From Solibacillus sp. FSL R7-0682 (GTDB taxonomy: Bacteria; Bacillota; Bacilli; Bacillales_A; Planococcaceae): a DNA stretch of 64,000 nt. Below are positions 46,832-54,734 of this stretch, in pieces. Made by a program: the position numbers and the translations under genes. The stretch spans positions 2,996,001 through 3,060,000 of the forward strand of contig NZ_JBBOUI010000001.1 in the NCBI RefSeq assembly GCF_038005985.1. Direction: 5' to 3'. The notes under the pieces are model-generated. The model saw only the letters and a program-made list of their open reading frames with translations. It had not been told where the DNA came from and made no database searches. Numbering within the stretch: the first letter of the stretch is position 1; each line of letters starts with the position of its first letter.

Positions 46832-47323
46832 TTATTCCTCCTCAGCTTCTGCGTATAACTCTTCTAATTCATCTTCAGTTAGTACACGTGTCATTTTTGA
46901 ATCAAACAACACACCATCTAAATGATCGATTTCATGTAAGATACAACGTGCCTCAAAGTCTTCCGCTTCTAATTCATAAATACGACCTTCTCGATCTGCT
47001 GCTTCGATCTTCACATAAGTTGGGCGCTTTACCATACCGAATAAATCAGGGAAGCTTAAACAACCTTCTACGTCTTCTTCTTCACCACGTGTTTCAAGAA
47101 CAACCGGGTTAATCATCTCTAAAATATCTTCTCCTAGTTCAACAATTGCCACGCGTAAGCCAACATTAATTTGTGGTGCCGCTATTCCTACGCCATCATG
47201 TTCATCCATCGTTTCATATAAATCATCTAGAAGCTGAATGATGTCTTCATTAATAACTTCAACCTCTTTTGTTTGCATAGTTAAAATGTCTGCGGGATTT
47301 TTTATTACTTCTTTGATAGCCAT
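46832..47323 (-). CDS. def: peptide deformylase
   Basis: Metal hydrolase that removes the N-formyl group from nascent proteins. The 163-residue protein has the three family motifs: GVGIAAPQI (about residues 44-52), EGCLSFP with the metal Cys, and HEIDHLDG with the two metal His. It looks like the short type 1 form (EGCLSFP rather than EGCLS with type 2 insertions). GAGGTA precedes the ATG. It is 25 bases downstream of priA and leads into fmt. Confidence 0.96.
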   Translation of the reverse strand: MAIKEVIKNPADILTMQTKEVEVINEDIIQLLDDLYETMDEHDGVGIAAPQINVGLRVAIVELGEDILEMINPVVLETRGEEEDVEGCLSFPDLFGMVKRPTYVKIEAADREGRIYELEAEDFEARCILHEIDHLDGVLFDSKMTRVLTEDELEELYAEAEEE

Positions 47324-47348
47324 AATTATTTACCTCTTTCCATTTGAT

Positions 47349-49757
47349 TTAGATCATCATCGGATCTAAATCGACCGTTAGCATAATGCCTTTTTTTATC
47401 CACTCCGAGCGATACAATTTGATTAACTGTAACAACACGGAAATTAAGTTAGGCTCTATTTTATATTTTATCAAACATTGATAGCGATATCTATTTTGGA
47501 GACGACTAATACTCGCTGTCGTTGGTCCAATGACCGATACATTAAACGACAAATTAGAGCGCAAATATTCAGCAACGCGTCCTGCATATTCTGCAGCCAT
47601 GACAACATCCTCATGGGATACTTGCACGAGTGCAAGATAATAATATGGGGGATAGCCTGCCTGATGTCTCGTATGCATTTCCCGTTCATAAAACGGTGTA
47701 TACAATTGTTCCTTTGATAACTCAATTGCATAGTGTTCTGGTGTATAAGTTTGCACAAATACTTCCCCTGGTTTGTCATGTCGCCCAGCACGGCCACTTA
47801 CTTGCGTCATCAGTTGAAATGTTTTTTCAGCTGCTCGATAATCAGGTAAATGAAGTGACGTATCCGCACTAAGCACCCCGACTAATGTAATATTTGGGAA
47901 ATCTAGACCTTTAGCAATCATTTGAGTCCCTAGTAAAATATCGGCTTCACCAGCACCAAAAGCATCCAACATTTTCTCATGCGCACCCTTTTGCTTTGTC
48001 GTATCAACATCCATTCGTAATACTCGTGCCTCAGGGAATAGCTTATAAATTTCCTCTTCCACCTTTTGTGTACCCGTACCAAAATAACGAATATGCTCAC
48101 TTTGGCATTGTGGGCAAGCATTTGGTACATATTCATCATAGCCACAATAGTGACATTTCAATTTTTCCTGATAACGATGATAGGTTAAGGAAATATCACA
48201 GTTTGGACATTGTACCGTCGTTCCACAATCTCGACACAACACAAAGGATGAATAACCACGACGATTTAAAAACAGGACAGATTGCTCTTTTTTTCGAAGG
48301 CGTTCCTGCAATGCTTCCATAAGTGGCATTGAAAACATCGAACGATTTCCCGCTTGTAGCTGTTCACGCATATCAATTATTTGAACAGTAGGAAGTGCTT
48401 GGTTTTTCGCACGATTTTCTAATGTTAATAATGTATAAACACCCTTTTTCGCTCGTGCATAGGACTCCAATGCTGGTGTTGCACTCCCTAAAATAACCGG
48501 ACAATTGTAATACTGACCTCGCCAAATTGCTACATCTCGCGCATGATAACGAGGAGAATCCTCTTGCTTATATGTTGATTCATGCTCTTCATCTAAAATA
48601 ATTAGTCCTAAGTTTTTAAAAGGAGCAAAGATCGCCGAACGCGCTCCAACAACAACCTTTACTTTCTGTTGCTGCACTTTACGCCATTCATCATATTTTT
48701 CTCCGACAGATAAACCACTATGCATGACTGCTACTTGTTCTCCAAAGCGGGATTTAAAGCGCTCAGTCATTTGTGGCGTCAATGAGATTTCTGGTACGAG
48801 TACAATTGCTTCCTTCCCATCTGCAATCGTTTGTTGAATAGCTTGCAAATACACTTCAGTTTTCCCACTACCTGTTACACCGTGCAGTAAAAATGTTTCT
48901 GCACGTCTTTGTGCCATTGCTTGCTTAATTTTAGTTAATGCCTCTTGTTGCTCAGAAGTAAGTTTCAAAAAATCTGTTTGGACGATATCTTTAGTATATG
49001 GATCTCGATAAACTTCCTCTTGAATATACTGTGCTGCGCCTTTTTCGATAACGCTATTTAACACCGCACTTGTTATTGAAAGAGCATCTGTAATCTCATC
49101 AGGTGTTACAACAGCACCACTATTTTGCTTCATCCATTCAACAAGTTGCTTTTGCTTTTGTGCACGAGATGAAATCATTTGTTCTACTTCTTCTAGAACA
49201 GCTAGTTCCGCAATTTGAACTTTACGTACTTGCTTCACTTGACCTTTTTGCTTTACTTCGTTTTCAATCAGGATATACCCTTCCCGAATGGCTTGCTTTA
49301 AAGGTTTTAAGAGCATTGCTTGTTCCAATTGCTTAATGTTTACTTTTGAAGTTTTTTCGAAGTACGCTTGTAACGTTTCGGGTAATTGCTTTATATCTAC
49401 TTGATTAACAGCAAATTTTTCATATTTTGCACGTAAAGCTCCAGGGAGCATTACTTGTAATGCATCAATCTCGTAACAAATCGTTTGTGTTTTAAGCCAT
49501 TTTGCAAGTGCAAGCATCTCATCAGTTAAGATAGATTCCAAATCTAATATTTCAGCAACTGCTTTAATTTTATCAAGCGGGACATCCGTATCTTGTTTGA
49601 GTCCTACGATAAAGCCAAGTACATTTCTTGGACCAAATGGCACTTTTACTCGACAGCCAGTATCGATCAACTCTTCCCACTGCTCCGGAATTAAATAATC
49701 AAATGGGCGATCAACAGGATATGCTGAAACGTCCACGATCACTTGTGCAATCATCAT
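47349..49757 (-). CDS. priA: primosomal protein N' (replication restart helicase PriA)
   Basis: Superfamily 2 helicase that reloads the replisome at collapsed forks. The 802-residue protein has the N-terminal 3'-binding domain (VDVSAYPVDRPFDYLIPE), Walker A LLHGVTGSGKTEVYLQA, the DEEH box in LIILDEEHESTYKQ and ATPALES. Paired cysteines form two zinc sites (VLCRDCGTTVQCPNCD and CHYCGYDEYVPNACPQC). The C-terminus has LGTQMIAKGLDFPNITLVGV and QVSGRAGRHDKPG. Its ATG overlaps the coaC stop by four bases. Confidence 0.97.
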   Translation of the reverse strand: MMIAQVIVDVSAYPVDRPFDYLIPEQWEELIDTGCRVKVPFGPRNVLGFIVGLKQDTDVPLDKIKAVAEILDLESILTDEMLALAKWLKTQTICYEIDALQVMLPGALRAKYEKFAVNQVDIKQLPETLQAYFEKTSKVNIKQLEQAMLLKPLKQAIREGYILIENEVKQKGQVKQVRKVQIAELAVLEEVEQMISSRAQKQKQLVEWMKQNSGAVVTPDEITDALSITSAVLNSVIEKGAAQYIQEEVYRDPYTKDIVQTDFLKLTSEQQEALTKIKQAMAQRRAETFLLHGVTGSGKTEVYLQAIQQTIADGKEAIVLVPEISLTPQMTERFKSRFGEQVAVMHSGLSVGEKYDEWRKVQQQKVKVVVGARSAIFAPFKNLGLIILDEEHESTYKQEDSPRYHARDVAIWRGQYYNCPVILGSATPALESYARAKKGVYTLLTLENRAKNQALPTVQIIDMREQLQAGNRSMFSMPLMEALQERLRKKEQSVLFLNRRGYSSFVLCRDCGTTVQCPNCDISLTYHRYQEKLKCHYCGYDEYVPNACPQCQSEHIRYFGTGTQKVEEEIYKLFPEARVLRMDVDTTKQKGAHEKMLDAFGAGEADILLGTQMIAKGLDFPNITLVGVLSADTSLHLPDYRAAEKTFQLMTQVSGRAGRHDKPGEVFVQTYTPEHYAIELSKEQLYTPFYEREMHTRHQAGYPPYYYLALVQVSHEDVVMAAEYAGRVAEYLRSNLSFNVSVIGPTTASISRLQNRYRYQCLIKYKIEPNLISVLLQLIKLYRSEWIKKGIMLTVDLDPMMI

Positions 49758-50323
49758 TTTGCACCAGCATCACTTGATAAACGCTCGTTAAAATGATTCA
49801 CCACAAGCGCAGTAATTTTTTCTGGCTCTTCTAAACGGCCTTTTCCAATGTAACCGCACGCTAAAAAACCTTCCGATGGTTCGATAAATTTTGCGCCATC
49901 TTCATGTAATTGTGCAATATTACGTAGGACGGCTGGATGTTCATACATATGCACATTCATTGCAGGTGCAACCCATACTGGTGCAGTTGTCGCTAACAAT
50001 GTTGTTGTTAACATATCGTCCGCCATACCATGTGCCATTTTTGCAATGACATTGGCCGTTGCCGGTGCAACAATAACTAAATCTGCCCAATCCGCTAAAT
50101 CAATATGTGCGATGACAGATGAATCTTTTTCATCAAATGTGTCATAAAACACATCATTTTTAGACATTACTTGAAAGCTTAATGGTGTTACGAATTGTTG
50201 TGCAGAAGCAGTCATAATGACCTTAACATTCATTCCAGCTTGCGATAATTTACTTACGAGCGCTACTGCTTTATAAACTGCAATCCCACCTGAAACGCAT
50301 ACTAATACATTGTTTTTCTTCAT
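49754..50323 (-). CDS. coaC: phosphopantothenoylcysteine decarboxylase CoaC (CoaB half absent)
   Basis: Flavoprotein that decarboxylates 4'-phosphopantothenoylcysteine in CoA synthesis. The 189-residue protein has the N-terminal SGGIAVYKAV, the active His73 in IAHIDLADWADLVIVAPATAN, PAMN at residues 120-123, and the flap with Cys156 (LACGYIGKGR). It stops there. In most bacteria, including B. subtilis (coaBC, about 400 residues), the CoaB ligase domain follows in the same chain; here the stop codon overlaps the priA start and no CoaB sequence remains. The ligase must be encoded elsewhere. The start has AAAGGACGG eight bases upstream. A stem-loop (50350-50378) separates it from rpoZ. Confidence 0.93.
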   Translation of the reverse strand: MKKNNVLVCVSGGIAVYKAVALVSKLSQAGMNVKVIMTASAQQFVTPLSFQVMSKNDVFYDTFDEKDSSVIAHIDLADWADLVIVAPATANVIAKMAHGMADDMLTTTLLATTAPVWVAPAMNVHMYEHPAVLRNIAQLHEDGAKFIEPSEGFLACGYIGKGRLEEPEKITALVVNHFNERLSSDAGAK

Positions 50324-50348
50324 CCTTATAACCGTCCTTTCAAAGTAC

Positions 50349-50380
50349 AAGCTCCCAAAGAAAAATTCTTAGGGAGCTCT
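50349..50380 (-). terminator. weak stem-loop between rpoZ and coaC
   Basis: AGCTCCC(A)AAGAA pairs with TTCTT(A)GGGAGCT. On the minus strand only TTGTACTTTG follows, so this is a poor terminator; it may partly terminate or process gmk-rpoZ transcripts. Confidence 0.4.
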
Positions 50381-50413
50381 TACTCAAGTCGTATCAAATT
50401 AAGCTACGATAGA

Positions 50414-50638
50414 TTAAATTTCATCCTCGTACACTGTTGAAGCATCTTGCTGCACTTTGCGAAGCTTGCCTGCAGCAACTTCCTCTAACGCTTTACCAAC
50501 TGGCTTGTAAGAAACGTAAGAATCTAAGTTTTCTCCGCCTTCTTCTTGCATTTGACGCGCACGTTTTGACGCTAAGCTCACTAAAGAGTATTTAGAATCA
50601 ATTTGTTTTTTTAATTTATCTACTGATGGGTATAACAT
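50414..50638 (-). CDS. rpoZ: RNA polymerase omega subunit
   Basis: Small subunit that helps assemble and stabilise RNA polymerase by wrapping the beta-prime C-terminus. The 74-residue protein has MLYPSVDKLKKQIDSKYSLVSLASKRARQMQ and KPVGKALEEVAAGKL, the family core. It lies three bases after gmk, the pairing found in most bacteria. GGAGAAT precedes the ATG. Confidence 0.96.
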   Translation of the reverse strand: MLYPSVDKLKKQIDSKYSLVSLASKRARQMQEEGGENLDSYVSYKPVGKALEEVAAGKLRKVQQDASTVYEDEI

Positions 50639-50641
50639 ATT

Positions 50642-51274
<633 letters not shown>

Positions 51275-52150
51275 TTATTCAATATTTTGCACTTGCTCGC
51301 GCATTTTTTCTAAAATTGCTTTCGCTTGTACTACGGCAATCGAACATGTAGCGGATTGATTTTTTGAACCAATGGTATTTATTTCACGATTCATCTCTTG
51401 CATAATGAAGTCTAACTTACGACCAATTGCAGTCGTTTCTTCAAGTGTCTCGGTTAACTGACTAACATGACTTTCTAGCCGATCTAGCTCTTCTGTAATA
51501 TCAATTCGTTCAGCAAAAATAGCAACCTCTGCAACCAATCGATCTTCAAGCGCTTGTCCGCTTGAAATTTCTAGTAAACGTCCTAATAAACGCTCACGAT
51601 ATTTTGCTACTGCTTGTGGCGCTTCTTTTCGAATTTGTTCAATTTGCTGCTCGAGTTCAAATTTATATTGTAACATAACGTGATGTAATTCTTTCCCCTC
51701 ACGCTCACGCATGCTAACTAAATTAGAAATCGCTTCTGACATTGCAGATTTGACTGCCTCTACAATTTCCTCTTGCAATAATTCAATCTTTTCAACTTGT
51801 AAAACTTGTTCTAGACTAGAAATTTCTTGCATCGTCCATTTTTCTTCCATTTTAACTGATTGCTCAAGCTCCTGCTTCGCTTGGATAAATGCATTTAGTA
51901 ATGGCCAATTTATACGAATCGTCTGCTCTGCATCATGCAATTCCTTTAGAAAAATGATAACATCTATTTTCCCACGAGAAAGTGCATCCGACAACATTTT
52001 TTTTGCGATTACTTCTGATTCCATCCATTCTTTTGGAAACTTTGTATTCATTTCTAAAAAACGATGATTCACAGCACGAATTTCAACCGTTAGTTGAAAG
52101 CTATTCGTTGTTGTGACCCCCCTGCCAAATCCGGTCATACTACGCACCAA
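51275..52150 (-). CDS. yloC: YicC/YloC-family endoribonuclease
   Basis: Member of the YicC family; E. coli YicC was shown to be an endoribonuclease that helps degrade the sRNA RyhB. The 291-residue protein has the family start MVRSMTGFGRG, the block AVNHRFLEMNTKFPKEW, a long coiled middle, and the DUF1732 C-terminus (KLDFIMQEMNREINTIGSKN). The start is TTG, with AAGGA eleven bases upstream. An extended -10 promoter lies about 35 bases before it. The IS66 element inserted about 140 bases upstream leaves this promoter intact. It heads the yloC-gmk-rpoZ group. Confidence 0.93.
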   Translation of the reverse strand: MVRSMTGFGRGVTTTNSFQLTVEIRAVNHRFLEMNTKFPKEWMESEVIAKKMLSDALSRGKIDVIIFLKELHDAEQTIRINWPLLNAFIQAKQELEQSVKMEEKWTMQEISSLEQVLQVEKIELLQEEIVEAVKSAMSEAISNLVSMREREGKELHHVMLQYKFELEQQIEQIRKEAPQAVAKYRERLLGRLLEISSGQALEDRLVAEVAIFAERIDITEELDRLESHVSQLTETLEETTAIGRKLDFIMQEMNREINTIGSKNQSATCSIAVVQAKAILEKMREQVQNIE

Positions 52151-52183
52151 GGTTCGTCACATCCTTCTTTGCATATTGCTCCA

Positions 52184-52192
52184 ATTATATCA
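52184..52192 (-). promoter_or_regulatory. extended -10 promoter of yloC
   Basis: TGATATAAT on the minus strand: a TG dinucleotide one base before a perfect TATAAT, 34 bases upstream of the yloC start. No good -35 is present at 16-18 bases. Confidence 0.55.
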
Positions 52193-52290
52193 TATGTCTA
52201 ACCATTTTAGCGCAATCGTTTGCGTTAGAAAACACAATCAAGCAAAATAACGTAAAATGATGTATTTTATTAAATAAATATTTTTGAATT

Positions 52291-52298
52291 GTTATTTA
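52291..52298. repeat. left target-site duplication of the IS66 element
   Basis: GTTATTTA, identical to 54627-54634. Eight-base duplications are typical of the IS66 family. Confidence 0.95.
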
Positions 52299-52351
52299 GT
52301 AAGCCCGAAATATAAAAAAATAGCGCACCTTCACGGTACGCACGACGATCG

Positions 52352-52385
52352 GCCAGCTATCTGAAATTTTTTTCAGATAGCTGGC
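52352..52385. repeat. 15-bp-arm palindrome at the tnpC 3' end
   Basis: GCCAGCTATCTGAAA (52352-52366) and TTTCAGATAGCTGGC (52371-52385) form a perfect hairpin with a TTTT loop, reaching the tnpC stop codon. No T-run follows on the minus strand. It could block read-through or protect the mRNA end. Confidence 0.85.
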
Positions 52386-53947
52386 TATTTTGCACATGTG
52401 GCTTGAATATTTTCCGACCAAGGCATGTAATTATGTAAAATCTCTGGTTGCTGATGAAACGGTACATTAGGTAATTCCGTCATCAGCTTTACCAGATACT
52501 GATAAAAATCAATTCCGTTTGCTTTGGCTGTTTCGGCCAAACTTAAACAAATGGCATTCGCTTTCGCACCTGCTTCACTCACAGAGAAAAGCCAGTTTTT
52601 GCGACCAATGACATTTGGACGAATCGCATTTTCAGCGGGATTATTATCAATAGCAACGTCCCCATTTTCAAGGAAAACTTTTAACTCAGATGAACGGCTT
52701 AATGTATATTCAGCTGCTTTCGCAATAGCATTTTTGCCGAAGAAAGGCGAACGATCAATCCAATCGAAAAATTCATCGACAATCGGTTTTGCTTCTTGTT
52801 GACGAGCTTTCACGCGCTCTTCCGCTGAAAGATGTTTGATTTGACGCTCGATATGAAACAACCGATCGCAATATTGCACGCCTATTCGGCCATTCTTACT
52901 ATCGGCTTTTAGCCAATAACGGCGTACATGCGCCCAACAGTTGGCGAATTGAACGTGCGGTAATTGACCATAAGCTGAATACCCATCACAGATGACAGTG
53001 CCTTTGAATCCCTTAATTAAATCTTCTAATATAGCTCGCCCTCGAGAAAGAGCACTCTTAAATAAAACGATAATGGGGCCTTCACTTTGTACACTGCGAC
53101 ATACCCAATTAAAAGCGTTTGATTGAGCTGGCTTTCCATCAGAACGCTTGATTATTTGTGCATAGGTTTCGTCGATATGCAGTACAGACTTTGCCGTTAA
53201 TAGCTGCTTCATCAAATCATAAAGTGGTTGAAGCCAATCTTCTGCCACACGTATTACCCAATTGGAAAGATTTTTATCGTTTGTATGTAGGCCATGGCGT
53301 TCCCATTCATTTACCTGACGGTAAAGAGGCAAGTACTGAATAAACTTATCGTAGATAAGCTTGGCCAAAACAGTTGGGCCAGCAATGCTTCTTTGGATAG
53401 CACCTTGTGGTGCTTTACCACGTTTAATTTGAGCTTTTCGTAGGGCATCGTTTTTACACAATTTACACTCATACACATGTTCAAAATGCTGCACGCGCTT
53501 CAGGGAAGCTGGAATGAATTTCGCCTCTTCACGTATCAACGTAGAACTGAATTCTACCATTTCCCCCTGACAACACTCACAAGCTAAGTTGGCTGGGTGA
53601 TGATGAATTTCTTCAATTTCAATATCCTCACGAAACGAATCATTTCGTTTTTTATTTGTCTTTTTACGAGTAACCGTATAACTAACCGTATCGGTGCTTT
53701 GTTCTTCTGTCTGCTCAGGTTCATTAAAAGACGGATCGTCTTCAAATAAAGAGACTTGTCCATCAGGAGCTTGATACTTGGCTTTCTCCGATTTAGAGCC
53801 ATATAACGCTTTTGTTAATTGGCGAACTTGCTCTGTTAAGGCTTCTATTTGTCGATTTGACTGAGCTAGTTGTTGCTCAAGTAATCGAATAATACGTTCG
53901 TTTTGTTCTTCTTGCTTTTGATTAACAGGCATCAAATCGTTCACCAC
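52385..53947 (-). CDS. tnpC: IS66-family transposase TnpC
   Basis: DDE-type transposase. The 520-residue protein has an N-terminal coiled coil (about 10-55, RIIRLLEQQLAQSNRQIEALTEQVRQ) and a zinc-binding CECC...CKLC segment near residues 125-170. The catalytic core shows LHIDETYAQI (first Asp), VICDGYSAYGQL (second Asp) and NPAENAIRPNVIGRKNWLFS (Glu). Length is normal for the family and the frame is intact. The start is uncertain: a GTG opens the frame, with an ATG five codons in and no strong binding site for either. It follows tnpB by about 50 bases. Confidence 0.95.
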   Translation of the reverse strand: MVNDLMPVNQKQEEQNERIIRLLEQQLAQSNRQIEALTEQVRQLTKALYGSKSEKAKYQAPDGQVSLFEDDPSFNEPEQTEEQSTDTVSYTVTRKKTNKKRNDSFREDIEIEEIHHHPANLACECCQGEMVEFSSTLIREEAKFIPASLKRVQHFEHVYECKLCKNDALRKAQIKRGKAPQGAIQRSIAGPTVLAKLIYDKFIQYLPLYRQVNEWERHGLHTNDKNLSNWVIRVAEDWLQPLYDLMKQLLTAKSVLHIDETYAQIIKRSDGKPAQSNAFNWVCRSVQSEGPIIVLFKSALSRGRAILEDLIKGFKGTVICDGYSAYGQLPHVQFANCWAHVRRYWLKADSKNGRIGVQYCDRLFHIERQIKHLSAEERVKARQQEAKPIVDEFFDWIDRSPFFGKNAIAKAAEYTLSRSSELKVFLENGDVAIDNNPAENAIRPNVIGRKNWLFSVSEAGAKANAICLSLAETAKANGIDFYQYLVKLMTELPNVPFHQQPEILHNYMPWSENIQATCAK

Positions 53948-53997
53948 ATTCCGTCCAATTTTATATATGGGTAATTATACCATTATTGATGATGTAG

Positions 53998-54351
53998 TTA
54001 AAAGACACCTTTTGCAGATTTCGCAATGGCCTTCGGCTGTTGTAAAGATAATCCTTCTAATAACCAGCGCAGTTCCTGTTGTGAAAGGCTTCGCACCTCA
54101 TTTTCATCTTTTGGCCATTGAAGCTTACCATTATCCAATCGTTTGTAAAGCATGGCAAAGCCATCTCCATCAAAATACAAACATTTATAGCGGTCCTTAC
54201 TCCATCCTGAAAAGAGAAAAATAGAATCGCTATACGGATCTAATTCGAAAGAATCTTGAACCAGCGTTGCGAGACCATCGATGCCTTTGCGCATATCGGT
54301 CTTCCCGCAAATAATATAGATGTTTTGTACGCTCGTAAAATCACGCTTCAT
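53998..54351 (-). CDS. tnpB: IS66 accessory protein TnpB
   Basis: The 117-residue product is the IS66 Orf2 family, needed for transposition in some members but of unknown biochemical role. It shows the family run IYIICGKTDMRKGIDGLATLVQ, then SIFLFSGWSKDRYKCLYFDGDGFAMLYKRLDNGKLQWP. The ATG overlaps the tnpA stop by four bases. It is unrelated to the TnpB nucleases of IS200/IS605. Confidence 0.95.
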   Translation of the reverse strand: MKRDFTSVQNIYIICGKTDMRKGIDGLATLVQDSFELDPYSDSIFLFSGWSKDRYKCLYFDGDGFAMLYKRLDNGKLQWPKDENEVRSLSQQELRWLLEGLSLQQPKAIAKSAKGVF

Positions 54352-54542
54352 CGATTTTTCAGCTCCTTCATAATAGTTTGGATGATGCGTTCATCTACGC
54401 CATTGAAGAAAGCTATTTCAGCTACAGCGGTTTTAATCACACAACCTGGTGCAGCATTGTATTGAGAAGAATGAAACGAAGAAGCTTCAGTTGGAAGAGG
54501 ATCAAGTTTGACGGGAACAATGGTCAATTTGTTTGCGGGCAT
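54348..54542 (-). CDS. tnpA: IS66 accessory protein TnpA (short form)
   Basis: A 64-residue product at the first position of the element, in the slot of IS66 tnpA. It reads MPANKLTIVPVKLDPLPTEA...FHSSQYNAAPGCVIKTAVAEIAFFNGVDERIIQTIMKEL. It is shorter than many TnpA proteins (about 100 residues or more) and lacks an obvious complete helix-turn-helix. GGAGGTG lies eight bases before the ATG, within 70 bases of the element end, and it overlaps tnpB by four bases, so it is probably translated. Confidence 0.8.
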   Translation of the reverse strand: MPANKLTIVPVKLDPLPTEASSFHSSQYNAAPGCVIKTAVAEIAFFNGVDERIIQTIMKELKNR

Positions 54543-54626
54543 AAGAATGGCACCTCCTTTGATTGATACGTCTATCGTACCGGAGGTGCCTAGCGCTTTA
54601 TATGCGTTATTTGATTACGGGCTTAC

Positions 54627-54634
54627 GTTATTTA
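54627..54634. repeat. right target-site duplication of the IS66 element
   Basis: GTTATTTA, identical to 52291-52298; removing the element and one copy restores a continuous AT-rich spacer between yloC and rqcH. Confidence 0.95.
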
Positions 54635-54682
54635 ATCTTAACCGACTAAATATGTACAGCAACAGTCTGAACTCAAAAAAAA

Positions 54683-54691
54683 TGGTATGAT
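54683..54691 (+). promoter_or_regulatory. extended -10 promoter of rqcH
   Basis: TGGTATGAT on the plus strand, a TGn-extended -10, 44 bases before the rqcH ATG. No good -35 precedes it. The IS66 end lies about 57 bases upstream. Confidence 0.45.
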
Positions 54692-54734
54692 AGATAAACA
54701 GATTTAACATTATCGTTACGAAAGAGGAATGAAG

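Larger units (their letters stand above)
52299..54626. mobile_element. intact IS66-family insertion sequence, 2328 bp
   Basis: The element begins GTAAGCCCG and ends CGGGCTTAC, terminal inverted repeats with the GTAAGC start typical of IS66. It is flanked by perfect 8-bp duplications GTTATTTA. Inside, on the minus strand, are tnpA, tnpB and tnpC in the family order, all open. Intact ends, duplications and genes suggest a recent, possibly active insertion. It sits between yloC and rqcH, where B. subtilis has yloB, about 55 bases upstream of the probable rqcH -10, and disrupts no recognised gene. Confidence 0.97.

Noticed and set aside
47471-47797. 108-codon minus-strand frame inside priA
   Set aside because: Entirely within priA in another frame; product is low in family-like features and PriA itself is intact.
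50340-50413. Residual CoaB domain near coaC
   Set aside because: All frames around the coaC end and the rpoZ-coaC gap were considered; priA begins at once and no ligase-like sequence was seen.
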